Notes: generated by a model not told the origin, from the letters alone. A stretch of DNA of 64,000 nucleotides from Haliotis asinina (GCF_037392515.1 NC_090283.1:17888501-17952500); one strand, 5' to 3'. Positions 19,727 to 30,114 are shown, numbered from the stretch's first letter. Program-made: numbers and translations.

Positions 19727-20873
19727 GTCCCAAAGTTACCCCACCAACCACTAAGGCTGTTTTATTATCAATATGCTGCTGATAGGAGGCCTGCATATGA
19801 GGGGCCACCTCCTGTGGTGTTGGTTGAACTTTAGGCTCCGGTGGTGGCGCCACTATACCTTTTTCACGTGGTTGGATGTGTGGGATATGTGGGGTGTTAA
19901 TATCGGGGTTGATACCCAACTTTTGGTCCGCCGTGGCTATAACTATTTTGTTGTTATAACCCACCACTTTTTTTATTCTCAGTTGCATATCACTCGGAGC
20001 CATGTATAACCCCACGCCGAACACGTAATTGACTTTCGATCTGGCGTATTCTAACACATTTTGGTAACGGTCGATGGCCCTCGGGAGATCAACTGGAGAA
20101 TTGATAGCATCCTCAACGTTGGAAACGAATTGTGTCTGAGCGTCGTAAGCAGTTCCCTTACCGAGGATGTTGGAACGCGTCATAGACTGCGCACCCAACA
20201 GCGCCCACACGTACGTTCGAATCGAGTCGTTCAAGCGTATTGTACCAGCACGAGTGAATCCTTTCGATGTTTTTGAGATCATTTTAGTCCAGGCTGTGGC
20301 TGCATCAGGACTGGTTTGCTTTATACAGCTGACATGGATCTTTTCATTCGTTGTGGGGCCTGTAAATGTATGCCGGTTTGGGTTGTATGAACCATCTTTA
20401 GAACCGGCATAATATTTTCCGGACCTGTAGAAGTACACGAGAACTATACCGAGACCATGGTTCACACCAGGAAGGCGAAAGTCTTTATTCGTTGGAATCT
20501 CAAACTCCCCACAAATACGTTCATAAGCGCGTCTATCATAGGGGTTATTCGTCATACTCCACGCTTTATCTTGGGGAAGAGGAGCACTTATTTCCTTCAA
20601 TATTCGTCTCGTTTGATAATAAATATGAAACAAAACAACCGCCTTACTCAGTTCGTCTATACCGTAGTCTGGTGTCACACCCGACCCTGTCGTCGCACAC
20701 CACACAGCAAAGTTGAGTTGGTTCTGCCAAAACTGCATTGGGTTTTGATTCCAGTTTACCACCGCCTGCGCGTTATTAACGGACACGACATACTTTTCAA
20801 AGATATCAATAAAGGTTGTTTTAAACCCCGTACCATCTGCATTCACCACGATTTTCAAGTGTGCTAAATCCAT
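19704..20873 (-). CDS. conserved Polinton protein with C-terminal membrane anchor, 389 aa
   Basis: A mostly globular protein with many aromatic residues (WNQNPMQFWQNQLNFAVW, GLGIVLVYFYRSGKYYAG), a Pro-rich region near residue 345 (APPPEPKVQPTP) and one C-terminal membrane span (TALVVGGVTLGLIWLK). I recognise the type as recurrent in animal Polintons but cannot assign a function; a structural virion protein is likely from its place among the capsid genes. Confidence 0.6.
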   Translation of the reverse strand: MDLAHLKIVVNADGTGFKTTFIDIFEKYVVSVNNAQAVVNWNQNPMQFWQNQLNFAVWCATTGSGVTPDYGIDELSKAVVLFHIYYQTRRILKEISAPLPQDKAWSMTNNPYDRRAYERICGEFEIPTNKDFRLPGVNHGLGIVLVYFYRSGKYYAGSKDGSYNPNRHTFTGPTTNEKIHVSCIKQTSPDAATAWTKMISKTSKGFTRAGTIRLNDSIRTYVWALLGAQSMTRSNILGKGTAYDAQTQFVSNVEDAINSPVDLPRAIDRYQNVLEYARSKVNYVFGVGLYMAPSDMQLRIKKVVGYNNKIVIATADQKLGINPDINTPHIPHIQPREKGIVAPPPEPKVQPTPQEVAPHMQASYQQHIDNKTALVVGGVTLGLIWLKIS

Positions 20874-20902
20874 ATTATAATATATAAATTATATAATATA
20901 AT
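20874..20902. promoter_or_regulatory. AT-rich divergent promoter-like block
   Basis: 29 bp made almost only of A and T (TTATAATATATAAATTATAT) lies between the divergent starts at 20873 (minus) and 20903 (plus), paralleling the block at 18552-18583. Confidence 0.5.
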
Positions 20903-21556
20903 ATGTACATAACACTTCCAGGAATAACGAGCGGTGAGGCCGTTCAGCTGACGCACGCGATCGATAACACGTCAGGTCAACTCGAAGTCGCACTCTGCGA
21001 TATCACCTACCTACCGCAATGGACTAACATTAATATCAGCAACAATAAGCTGTTCGTCAGTGGAACTCGCAGCCAGATAACTGACGGCTACTACAGCGTG
21101 TGCTCTCTAAACGATGAGGTCTTCAAGCCCCTGGGAGCCGAACTCAAGATGAACGACTCAAACGGTACAGTGGTGTTAATCAACAATGGAATAAACCCTT
21201 TGAGGCTCGGCCGACCATTAGCAAGGATGCTCGGTATGTCTCCTGACGAGATAAAACCAACAACAACCGTCACAGGCACGAAGTTACCCGACCTAGTACC
21301 GTACCGAGAGCTATACATTCATCTCGGTCAGGTGAGCACAACGTATAACATTCAAGGAGGCCACCCTTCCACTATACTGAGAGCAGTGCCGGTGAAAACT
21401 GAAAAATTCAACGACGGTAGAACCGAGTCGTTTTCACCACGGCAGTATAAGAGATTAACCCAGGGCAACATACCTGAACTGACAATATCAGTGTTAGATA
21501 TAAATCATAATCCTGTAAATATAGGATACCTCAGCTTAACGCTTCACGTAACATGA
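20903..21556 (+). CDS. probable minor capsid (penton) protein, 217 aa
   Basis: Mostly short beta segments. The stretch LVPYRELYIHLGQVSTTYNI near residue 132 and the C-terminal ISVLDINHNPVNIGYLSLTL are typical of the single jelly-roll minor capsid proteins of Polintons and adintoviruses as I remember them. It heads the rightward block, and its stop overlaps the start of the next gene (ATGA), which points to co-transcription. A fold search would settle the call. Confidence 0.65.
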   Translation: MYITLPGITSGEAVQLTHAIDNTSGQLEVALCDITYLPQWTNINISNNKLFVSGTRSQITDGYYSVCSLNDEVFKPLGAELKMNDSNGTVVLINNGINPLRLGRPLARMLGMSPDEIKPTTTVTGTKLPDLVPYRELYIHLGQVSTTYNIQGGHPSTILRAVPVKTEKFNDGRTESFSPRQYKRLTQGNIPELTISVLDINHNPVNIGYLSLTLHVT

Positions 21557-22467
21557 CCAGCGCACAAGGACCCGGAGTGAAAAAATGCGTCAATATCGGG
21601 ATCTCCGACCTCGGAGACACACGCGGTTTCGACGCTCCCGGAGTAGATGGTAAAACGTACGCCTTGCAACTGAAAAACAACATTTACAAACGCGTTGAAG
21701 TCTCCTCCGGTGGAGCCCTAAGTGATATGATAGATACCACAGGGGCAACAGCCAACACTAAGTACGCCCTCGTCAACACCGGTGATGACAACTGGAGAAT
21801 ATACCCATCATTCGGAGGTAAACTGTTCGACTTAGACGATGTTGAGAGAACTACCATCAAAAAGAACCGGCCATATAAGCTCACCTTCACTGAAGATAAC
21901 AAGTGGGTGTTCGTACCCAATTACGACGACAACTGGTTTCTCAGTATTAAGCTCTTCTCCCCATACGTGTTCACTGATAACAAAGACCACTACCTAAACA
22001 AAATTGTGAACCATGGATTCCTGCTCGTGGCTTACATCCCAACTCAGAGACGTAGCGTAGTCGTCAGCCCAATCAACAATTCACCATTCCACATGCTATC
22101 GAGTAAAACGGGTATACAAAACGTGTCATTACAGTTGGTGTCTGAATTCGAAGGCGTGGACAAAGTACTAGATGGTATACCATCAAATACAACACTGGCC
22201 ATCAAAGTCTACCTAGGGGAATCATCGGGGGATAACGTCGAGATCGTGAAGGGAGTCAAACTAGGGTGGGAGAAACGACACAAGGATGAAATTTGCGCCG
22301 TTTACGTGCGGGTGGGTGTCGGCTCCAACACCAGTCTGCAGGGTGTCAACGTGATCGTGGAAAACAAGATATCACTAACCAAGATCTTCCTACCTAACAA
22401 CATACACTTTATTAGTATGACTTTAATCCCTGAATTATTAACAGAAAACCAGTTGGAAATTATATAA
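21553..22467 (+). CDS. beta-rich, possibly receptor-binding or tip-like protein, 304 aa
   Basis: The N-terminal block LGDTRGFDAPG...YALQLKNNIYKRV recurs in the next protein. The C-terminal two thirds has the strand pattern of a concanavalin/laminin-G-like lectin fold (GWEKRHKDEICAVYVRVG), ending in LTENQLEII. Position right after the minor capsid gene fits a spike or fibre component. Function and fold are inferred; no sequence motif proves them. Confidence 0.5.
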   Translation: MTSAQGPGVKKCVNIGISDLGDTRGFDAPGVDGKTYALQLKNNIYKRVEVSSGGALSDMIDTTGATANTKYALVNTGDDNWRIYPSFGGKLFDLDDVERTTIKKNRPYKLTFTEDNKWVFVPNYDDNWFLSIKLFSPYVFTDNKDHYLNKIVNHGFLLVAYIPTQRRSVVVSPINNSPFHMLSSKTGIQNVSLQLVSEFEGVDKVLDGIPSNTTLAIKVYLGESSGDNVEIVKGVKLGWEKRHKDEICAVYVRVGVGSNTSLQGVNVIVENKISLTKIFLPNNIHFISMTLIPELLTENQLEII

Positions 22468-22480
22468 TAATATTATAATA

Positions 22481-23158
22481 ATGACCAGTCATCATCCCAA
22501 CACTACGCTTAACGACCTGGGAGATACAGAGGGATTCGATCAGCCTGGTGAGGAAGATGAATTATACATCCTGCACTTCAAAAACAACGTGTACAGACGG
22601 GTGCCGTTACCAGATTTAAAAGAGCCCAAATGGCTGATCAACTTAACATTCACCTCACCTTATATAACATTAAATAATGGGGTTGTCTCTAAGATTAAGA
22701 ACAACGGTATCTGGGCAGGGGATTTCATTCCGGAGAGGGAATTAATACACAGACAATCTGCTGGTTACAATAAAAAGGGGTTATTTGCTTATCCAAACAA
22801 TAAATTAATATTTAGCAGTAATATTGATAGAATATCCTCCCCTTTCACCCTCATCATAGAAGTCTTCTTTACGGGTTTATCCGATAGAGACTACCCAATA
22901 GTACACCAAATTTTACCCGGGGTGTCAATACGCTGGGATCACACAACCGATTATTGTCGTATTGTTATACAACGGAATACCCCCACTGGTTATATAAAAC
23001 ATTTAATAAACTCCCCTGTGGTTTCTATTACAACAGGAAATTCTATTAGCCTCTCACCTATTGCCCTGACTAGTAGTCTAGAACTTGTAGACTTCAAATA
23101 CATTGATAGAATATTAACTGAACCCCAATTAAAATATCTTTCAAAATATACATTATAG
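22481..23158 (+). CDS. paralogue of the preceding tip-like protein, 225 aa
   Basis: Shares LGDTEGFDQPG...YILHFKNNVYRRV at its N-terminus and the ending LTEPQLKYL with the 304-aa protein, with the same overall strand pattern but a shorter middle. It starts 13 bp after its neighbour, so the pair arose by tandem duplication and later diverged. Confidence 0.55.
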   Translation: MTSHHPNTTLNDLGDTEGFDQPGEEDELYILHFKNNVYRRVPLPDLKEPKWLINLTFTSPYITLNNGVVSKIKNNGIWAGDFIPERELIHRQSAGYNKKGLFAYPNNKLIFSSNIDRISSPFTLIIEVFFTGLSDRDYPIVHQILPGVSIRWDHTTDYCRIVIQRNTPTGYIKHLINSPVVSITTGNSISLSPIALTSSLELVDFKYIDRILTEPQLKYLSKYTL

Positions 23159-23159
23159 G

Positions 23160-23777
23160 ATGGGCCTGTACCCAGTCGTAGAGGAAGTAGCGAAGACATT
23201 GGAAACCGTAGATGGGTTCCGCTTGAGGCAGTTATGTGATGTGAAACGTCAACTAGAACAAGACCGTGACACGCGGAAAGCACTATGTAAAAAATATAAT
23301 AGAGCTTTCAATATCGTGGATGGGGCTGACACTACCCTTATGGCAACCAGCATGGGACTAGGGGCGGCAGGCGTTGGGTTGTTAACCACCATCGTGGCTG
23401 CACCTATAGTGCTAGGTATTGAAATAACGGCTGGGGTGACAGGGTTGGTAGGGTTGGCGCTTAAGTTAGTATCACGCAGACTTAATCGTAAGGCATTGAA
23501 ACACGACGAGATCAGGGTTCTGGCCGAAGCAAAGCTGAACACAGTGAGTGAGCGAATTTCCACAGCACTCTCTGACAGTAAGATCTCAGAAGAGGAGTTT
23601 AGTTCAATCCTCTCTGAACTAAAAAAATATAACGGAATGAAACAAGATATTCGATCCAAGTCTCGTAAGTCTGCTATCAGCGAGGACGAGAAAAAAAAGT
23701 ATATAGCACAGGGAATACAAAAAGCCCAGCAAGCCTTTATTATGAACACCAAAGAGATCGTAGGCGGTTCACATTAA
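23160..23777 (+). CDS. conserved Polinton membrane protein, 205 aa
   Basis: A helical charged N-terminus (LRQLCDVKRQLEQDRDTRK), a long hydrophobic Gly/Ala/Val/Ile-rich segment at about residues 60-102 (ATSMGLGAAGVGLLTTIVAAP), then a charged helical C-terminus. The type is common near the end of animal Polintons; role unknown. It begins one base after the previous stop. Confidence 0.6.
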   Translation: MGLYPVVEEVAKTLETVDGFRLRQLCDVKRQLEQDRDTRKALCKKYNRAFNIVDGADTTLMATSMGLGAAGVGLLTTIVAAPIVLGIEITAGVTGLVGLALKLVSRRLNRKALKHDEIRVLAEAKLNTVSERISTALSDSKISEEEFSSILSELKKYNGMKQDIRSKSRKSAISEDEKKKYIAQGIQKAQQAFIMNTKEIVGGSH

Positions 23778-23852
23778 ACTGTTTCATTGATATAAACATA
23801 ACATAACCGTAAGCGAGCCACCGATCCTATATGGTCAGTCAAAACTTACAAC

Positions 23853-24039
23853 AAATTATTGATCGTACCGTACGGCACAGTGTTACCGCCTGCCAAGTCA
23901 CGGTAAACGTGATGGTGTGGCTTTGTAGTAGGGGCAATAATAGCAAGAGCTAATGGTCCCACCAAAACCTCATTTATTAAATGAGGCTTTTTAGAGGGGT
24001 TTTTGAAAAGTGTTTTCGGACTGTCATTCCCTATACTAC
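23853..24039 (-). repeat. Polinton right terminal inverted repeat
   Basis: Reverse complement of 9635-9821 with about four differences, including the same hairpin near 23965-23990. Just inside it, 23806-23853 also matches sequence of the integrase gene's 3' part near the left end. Confidence 0.93.
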
Positions 24040-24589
24040 TTATTATGTTATTATATGTATGTGAAATGACCTGTTACACAATTAAAATGTCTCATTATGT
24101 TTCAGTGGTTTTCTGTTTGTGTGGAATGCTTAGGCTGCATAAAAATATGTTTCTCAGGCACATTCATTTCAAAAGTGACGAGTAAGACTTTGATTTTTAA
24201 TTTTTGATAGAAAAAATGTGACGAGGGAGGAACACATTTTTATTTCTTTTTCCTTCAGGAATACAGTTTGGAAAGTTAAGCACATGTTAATGAGTTGTAG
24301 ATTCAGTCACTCTCATTCTTACAGACACTCAGTCTATAATGGACAAATGGACGGCCGTGGCAAAGTCGAAATTATTTTTTTTAAGAGGGCAGTTAATGAA
24401 GATGACCAGATGTCTTCCTCCATGTGCGCAATTGCATGGATACGGACAGAATGTCAACTGACACAGTCACTCCCCCCTAAAAAAACAGAAAGTTTAAAAC
24501 CATCACAAAGCGTTAAAAAGTCCTTTGCAGTTTTGTCAAATATCAACAATAGTTTCAGAACTAAAACATTCAAGCATCAAAGGCATCCA
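24040..24589. other. unassigned AT-rich stretch right of the Polinton
   Basis: Nothing recognisable, apart from TTATTA at 24040-24045, the right copy of the likely Polinton target duplication. A frame open from 24218 runs on into the satellite array and has no credible protein features. Confidence 0.5.
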
Positions 24590-25760
24590 TGGCAGATTAG
24601 AACAGATCAGATATGTCATACCTCACACTTTCACCAGATAGAATATTCCCCTCAATACTTAGAGGTGTATTTGAAAGAAATGAATTTTAGGACTACTAAA
24701 CACATTCAAACATTGGCTTGTAGTAATGAGTGATCAGATCAGATCAACGATATGTCATATTTTTCACACACATGAAATACTTGTGAATGTATACACCCTA
24801 CCAATTATTTTTTTAATTCATAAAATCATCACTATTACTTCCAAACACCTCTCACCAGATGGAACTTTTTTCCCTAACAGAAATTAAAGGTGTGTGTGAA
24901 AGAAGTTTTTTGAGCAATAACTAGAAACACTCAAAAAAATGCTGTGTAGTATTTCAATGGCGGATCAGAACAGATCAGCGAGATGACACGTTTTTCACAC
25001 ACCTCAAATAAATCCTAACAATATGTTTAGATTATCAAATTATAAATATTACCTGCAAACACCTTTCGGGTCATTGTATATTCCCCTCATAAATATTTAA
25101 GGTGCATGTGAAAGAGGTTTTGGAGCAATAACTAGAAACACTCAAAGTTATACTATTTCAATGGCGGATCAGAACAGATCCGCGAGATGGCACATTTTTC
25201 AACACCTCAAAAACACCCTACCGATTTTTTTTAAATTATACAATTAGCACTATTACTTCCAAACACCTTTCACTAGATGGTATGTTCCCCTAATGGAAAT
25301 TAAAGGTGTATGTGAATGAAGTTTTTGAAGCTGAAACAAAAGCACTCAAATAACGCCGTGTAATATTTCAATGGCGGATCGGATCAGGTCGGCGAGATGG
25401 CACATATTTCACACACCTCAAGTACGTCCTAACAATTTATTTTAGATTATGAAACTATCACTATTACCAGCAAACACCTTTCGCCTGATGGTAAATTCCC
25501 CTCATAAAAATTAAAGGTGTATGTGAAAGACGGTGTTGAGCAATATCTAGACACACTTCAAACAACGGCGTGTAGTATTTCAATGGCGCATCGGATCAGA
25601 TCGGCGATCTGCCACATTTTTCACACCCCCCAATTAAACCCCAACATGTTTTTAAGTCACAAAACTATCACTATTGCTTGCAGATACCTTTCAACTAAAG
25701 GTATAATTTCCTGCTAAAACATAAAGGAATGTGTGAAAGAAGCTTTTATTGACGAAACTC
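24590..25760. repeat. satellite-like tandem array, unit about 205-212 bp
   Basis: ATTTCAATGGCGGATC recurs at 24951, 25155, 25365 and, in a variant form (GGCGCATC), at 25577, spacings 204, 210 and 212. Each unit contains ATCAGAACAGATC-type words, then GAGATGGCACATTTTTCACAC, AAACACCTTTC and GGTGTATGTGAAAGA in the same order. Two more decayed units are visible upstream (GATCAGATC words at about 24600 and 24740). Roughly five to six copies in all, diverged from one another. Confidence 0.85.
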
Positions 25761-25984
25761 AGTCTATCTTCGCTGTGTACCGATAATTGAAGCCAGAGAG
25801 TTACAAGATGCCGACTTGAAACTTTACTACAAACATATTTTCTTATACTGACACTAATTACAAATATGTGACTAGAACTGAAGAAACAGAACAGGTGACT
25901 TATGTTCTACGTGTAGGATCCGAGTTGTCACAACACTCAGCGAATGTAATCAGCTGTTGAAAATGAACCGAGCTCAATCTTTAA

Positions 25985-26150
25985 TACTAAGCTGCCGCCA
26001 TATTGTCTCCACTGGTCACGTGACAAAGCGAGACATACGTTCAGCGGTTTTTCGAGGAGTTTCCACTCCCCTCTCTATATAGGCTCCCTGGCCCTACCGA
26101 TGAAACTGTTTGTGTACTCCGATCGCGCACGTACTTCCTCGATATAGCGC
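25985..26150 (+). promoter_or_regulatory. candidate promoter of the KIAA1958-like gene
   Basis: GCCGCCATATTGTC at about 25992 (YY1-like), GGTCACGTGAC at 26015 (E-box) and CTCTATATAGG at about 26071 (TATA-like) lie 130-290 bp before a start codon in good context at 26284 (ACCAACATGG). The assignment is inference from motif spacing. Confidence 0.35.
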
Positions 26151-27814
26151 TAGCAATGGAATCGTCGAAATCCCCAGAACGTCGAATTCAGCTCGCTTTG
26201 GGATATAATCACATTATACAGATTTCTGATTTTCCGTGCGTAATTATACATAGGTAATGCACTATTTTCGTCTGCCCACCAACATGGCCGACGTAAACAA
26301 AGCAGCCGATACATTAATGGAATACGGCGATTTTGCACTTGGAAATTTTGCATCTGCTATTGAAGACGGAGTCAGTGATGAGGAATTTAACTCATTGCTG
26401 GCACAAGTCACAGAGACAGGTGATTATATGCACAAATTAATTCTCAAATATAGGAAACAAATTGAGTTGAACAACGCCAAAAGATCGTCTGCTTTCCAAC
26501 GAAACATTCCACAAGCAAAAAATGATTACGTTATTGCCAAAACAGATCGAGTTATGGACTACTTCATAATTTTCATATTAAGTGCATAACTTATTTATTT
26601 ATCATCAGATTTCGTTGACGATATGGCCACTGATCCTGACCCGGTAACGGAGAAATCGTTTCTAAATTAAATTCAGAGCTGTCATAATTCCGTAACACTA
26701 CCTATAATTTCGAAAAACAGTACTGGTTGGTTTATTTTCTATATTCAATCTTTAATTTCTTTAGATTTCACGCTACAGTCAACACGAAGACTGGATGAAA
26801 CTGTAGGTCGCCCTAATGAATCCGTCCAAACCAAATCTGACTTGAAACCTTTAGGTATGAAGTTAAAAATTATGATGAATAATTAAAAGCATTATTTTCG
26901 AACGTCAGAAATGAAAGTGATAACCAATATATTTACAGTACAATGACTGAAATTAGCTGTTGCTACGCTTAAAGATTCACATAATAATCACTCACAATAA
27001 TAATATACAGTAGATCTATAGCAATTTTGAAGCTGGTCTACATGTCAGTGAACTGGTAAACATGTATCTGTTTATTGTTTTAATAGATGTTAAAGATGAC
27101 AATTCTGGACCGCCCGATACCAAAAAATCAAGACGCTTCGAAAAAGTGGACGAAGCCGTGTTAGACCACATACACCTGGCCGAGAGGCCTAAAAACACCC
27201 TAAAGACAACCCACTAGCTGGGGTGTTTCCATTTTCAAACGTAAGGAAATATATTGTGTAAATGAACAAAAAAAAACCCAAAACAAACACCACTATTAAT
27301 TTTTAGAAATTGAATTTATTTTCACTAATTTCACCAATGATTTGCCTTTACTAAATTACTACCTACATACACATATTATAACACAGACAATATATTTTTA
27401 AACATAACACTTCGTAATGGTTTCATTTTTAAATGTGAAAAACGGGACACCTGCAGTTTACGGGTCGCTGCCTTTGGCACTTACCCGGAAGTAGAAATGT
27501 ATTCTAAAGTAACGTGTACCTTTGGCAGTAAGCGACGTGCGCAGCGCGTCATATATAAAAGAAAAGCACGCGAGAGCGAGCTGATCTCCGTTAGGAGGCA
27601 TTTTAGATGAGTTTAGAGGTCATTTTCGTGTTTACTGGCAAAAGTTTAATTTAAAACTTCGTCTAAAAGACGACAGTTTTAAACACGAATTTTAGTAATG
27701 CTCCAAAACATCAATCCAATCGTTAGTAATCAAAGGGAAATCCTCATGACGTTCCTTTTCTCTGATTGGTCAAATGTGGACGCACGTGTCGAATGTTCCA
27801 AATAAGGTAGTGGG

Positions 27815-28016
27815 TTACTAGGAATGCCACAACTTGAATGAGATGGGATACCAGCATGTGACAGTAAATCATAGGAAGGAATTTGTGAATGCAGAGAATG
27901 GTGCGTGCACTAATAAAATTGCGAGTACGTGGAGAGTGGTGAAAGCGTCCCTGCTCAGGTATGGAACTGCGAAAGGATTGTATGATAGTTATTTTGTGGA
28001 GTTCATCGTGAGGTAA
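27815..28016 (+). pseudogene. Merlin (IS1595/ISXO2-like) transposase C-terminal fragment
   Basis: The open piece starting at 27834 reads EMGYQHVTVNHRKEFVNAENG, then IASTWRVVKASLLRYGT and LYDSYFVEFI. These match the last catalytic region of ISXO2-like/Merlin transposases (YxHxxVNHxxxFV...NxIEsTWrxvK...LYDSYFaEf). It lies in an intron of the decayed KIAA1958-like gene. GCAGTTTACGGGT at 27453 and a similar word reversed near 28650 might be remains of its ends, but that is weak. The N-terminal part is missing. Confidence 0.7.
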
Positions 28017-28249
28017 AAATATTTACGTTGTTTTGATGATCCTTTTGTTACATTGCCGTGCGTTTGACCCCAAAAACCCATGCATACTTTAAAATGATTG
28101 AAATTGAAAATAAAGAAAATGGTGTTCAGGATTCGGAAGAATTTAATGTAAGCGGAGATTTGATCTTGTAATGAGTGAAGCGTTTTGATATTAGACATCA
28201 GATAAACGTACCTCTTTTTGTTTATTAGGAATAGAAAAGAAATGATAAG

Positions 28250-28335
28250 TAATATGTGAAAATAATGTAGGGGGCACCGGGGCACCTGCCCCCCTAACAC
28301 CCCCCACCCCCCACCCCCACCACCATCCCCCATTC
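28250..28335. repeat. C-rich low-complexity tract
   Basis: Runs of CCCCCC and CCCCCA units; the glycine-rich frame on the minus strand is an artefact of this sequence. Confidence 0.8.
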
Positions 28336-29712
28336 TGTTGAAATATGAGATTGCAAAAAAAATCATACATTCGGTAGGCACTGGGAAATTGTATATCGTG
28401 ATCTTAAAAAATGAATAAACACTGCAATTGACAATACCATGACATAATACTGACCCTAAAATCATGTTGAGGAATGAAGGTCTTGAGGTGATTTTCGATT
28501 ATAATCCAAAGGTAATTTAATAGATCAAACAAGGCCATTAAACAGCGGCAGTTATTCGCCGGAGTTAACAAAAATGGCGTCAGCGTTAGTGCTCGCTTCG
28601 ATGTAAATATGGCTTCTGCACATGCCTGTCAAGTACACTTCCGGGGACCCGTAAAGTGCAGTTTACCCATAACTGTAGATCTACAGTAACCGAACACCAA
28701 TGTATCACTGAATGAAAAGAAAACATATTTCCTACCTTTTTTATGATATTCCCATTACTGGGTATGTTCCTTTCCATTTAGAATGGCTAACACAACAAAA
28801 TGGGAATCCGAACTTTGAAAGTCTTCCGGCTGAAGAACTGGCAAAATTGCTCCGACATTTTTATACCGAAGTGAGGACGATCGACGGACACTAGCTACTA
28901 CTCCAAGTCGAGCTATGTCGGAATCAGGGCAGCCATACATCGTCATGTCAGGGCACCTCCTCACGAACGCAATTTTAATATTTTGCAGGATGAACTATTT
29001 CACAGCGCAAATAATGTATTTCACGGTATCTTGCGCAAAATTAAAAAGATGGGCCTGGATAACTCCAAACACCATGAGCCAATTTCTCAGGGTGACATGG
29101 CCAAAATTAGATCCCATTTGTCTGTTGACACACCGGAAAACCTCCAAGTAAAAGTTTGGTTTGATCTCACTCTTGGTTTTGGCAGGCGAGGCTGTGAAAA
29201 TCAGTGGTCTCTCACTCGCGATTCTTTTACTGTCGAAACCGATGACATGGGTGTTCAGTACATCACGATGACACACTCTGAAGCTACAAAGAATCATCCA
29301 GGTGGGGTCCGTGATAAAGGGCAGGGAAAACCTCGTATCTACGCGACCGGGTTGTCTTCGTGTCCAGTTGATTCATTCTCGAAGTACAAATCCAAATTGG
29401 ATCCAGAAAATCCAGCATTTTTTCAGCAACCACGGAAATGTGTACGTGAGTACGACACCACGTGGTACACTCTCAAACCGTTAGGCCACAACTCTCTTTC
29501 GTCAATGATGAAAACTGTGTCAGGCTTGAGTGAAATTTACACAAATCACTGCGTGCGTGCCACAACAGTAACACTTTTGGAAAATGCTGGTGTAGAATCA
29601 CGCGAGATCGTGAAGTTGACTGGACACAAGAATGAGCAAAGTCTAAATTCATACAATTAACACAGACTCTTCCTCCGATCAAAAACGAAAATATTCATCA
29701 ATTCTGCAGGGT

Positions 29713-30114
29713 ACTCCGGGTAATTCCACACACTTGGCCCAATCTGAAAAATAGGTCAGTGGGTTAACTCATTCCGAAAGTTGAGAGGGTTCTAATTTTG
29801 AGCATTTCATGTTTTCATCCGTTAAAACCTAGAAAAGTATGGTTCACACTGTAAACATGAACATATTTAAATGTGTGAATACAGTTTTGAAGCACTGAAG
29901 CCGTTGCTTGTCTTAATTTATTTTGACAAAGTTGTCACTGTTCACAAATGTGGACTGGCCGTCACCCCTACAGTTTGACGGTACGAAAGAATGGATGCAC
30001 CTGCACCTCTTCGGTGTTTGCAGTACCAGCTTGTTGAACCGATTTGCGCAGCGGCGCTGTCTCGGCGGTAAATAGTTCGTTTTTAAAATCTTATTAACGC
30101 GGTCATGGTAGAAT
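29713..30114. other. unassigned stretch
   Basis: Nothing recognisable, apart from TCATGGTAGAATGGAGA at its right edge, which belongs to the adjoining MITE family. Confidence 0.5.

Larger units (their letters stand above)
9635..24039. mobile_element. Polinton/Maverick element, looks whole
   Basis: A virus-like self-synthesising DNA element of about 14.4 kb. Inverted ends starting AGTAGTATAGGG enclose family-B DNA polymerase, integrase, packaging ATPase, major capsid and a probable minor capsid gene, plus eleven other genes. The left flank ends TTATTA and the same six bases follow the right end, with one base of ambiguity at the right boundary, consistent with the 6-bp target duplication of the family. 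Genes run in two blocks: leftward 9769-18551, then mostly rightward. The ends are about 98 percent alike over roughly 187 bp and every gene I recognise reads open, so the insertion is young. No adenovirus-type maturation protease was recognised. Confidence 0.95.
26284..29712 (+). pseudogene. KIAA1958-like (Crypton-derived tyrosine recombinase) gene, decayed
   Basis: The first exon starts MADVNKAADTLMEYGDF at 26284 and is open to at least 26550. Further exon-like pieces are 26765-26854 (FTLQSTRRLDETVG, ending at GTATGA) and 27087-27240 (DVKDDNSG...RRFEKVDEAVLDHI, ending at GTAAGG). The recombinase part begins at 28782 (WLTQQNGNPNFESLPAEELAKLL) and continues from 28983 (LFHSANNVFHGILRKIKKMG) to GLSEIYTNHCVRATTVTLLENAG and KLTGHKNEQSLNSYN, the C-terminal DUF3504/tyrosine recombinase region. 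I see three reading-frame shifts, near 27213, 28891 and 29657, so this copy is unlikely to make a full protein. Whether it was a host gene or a mobile Crypton is open; the introns favour a host-type gene family. Confidence 0.75.

Noticed and set aside
24218-24733. Open frame of 171 codons right of the Polinton
   Set aside because: It runs into the satellite array, has no domain-like pattern and reads as low-complexity translation of AT-rich repeats.
27989-28465. Minus-strand 158-codon frame with a glycine run
   Set aside because: It covers the C-rich tract and an intron of the recombinase-like gene; the glycine run is only the simple sequence.
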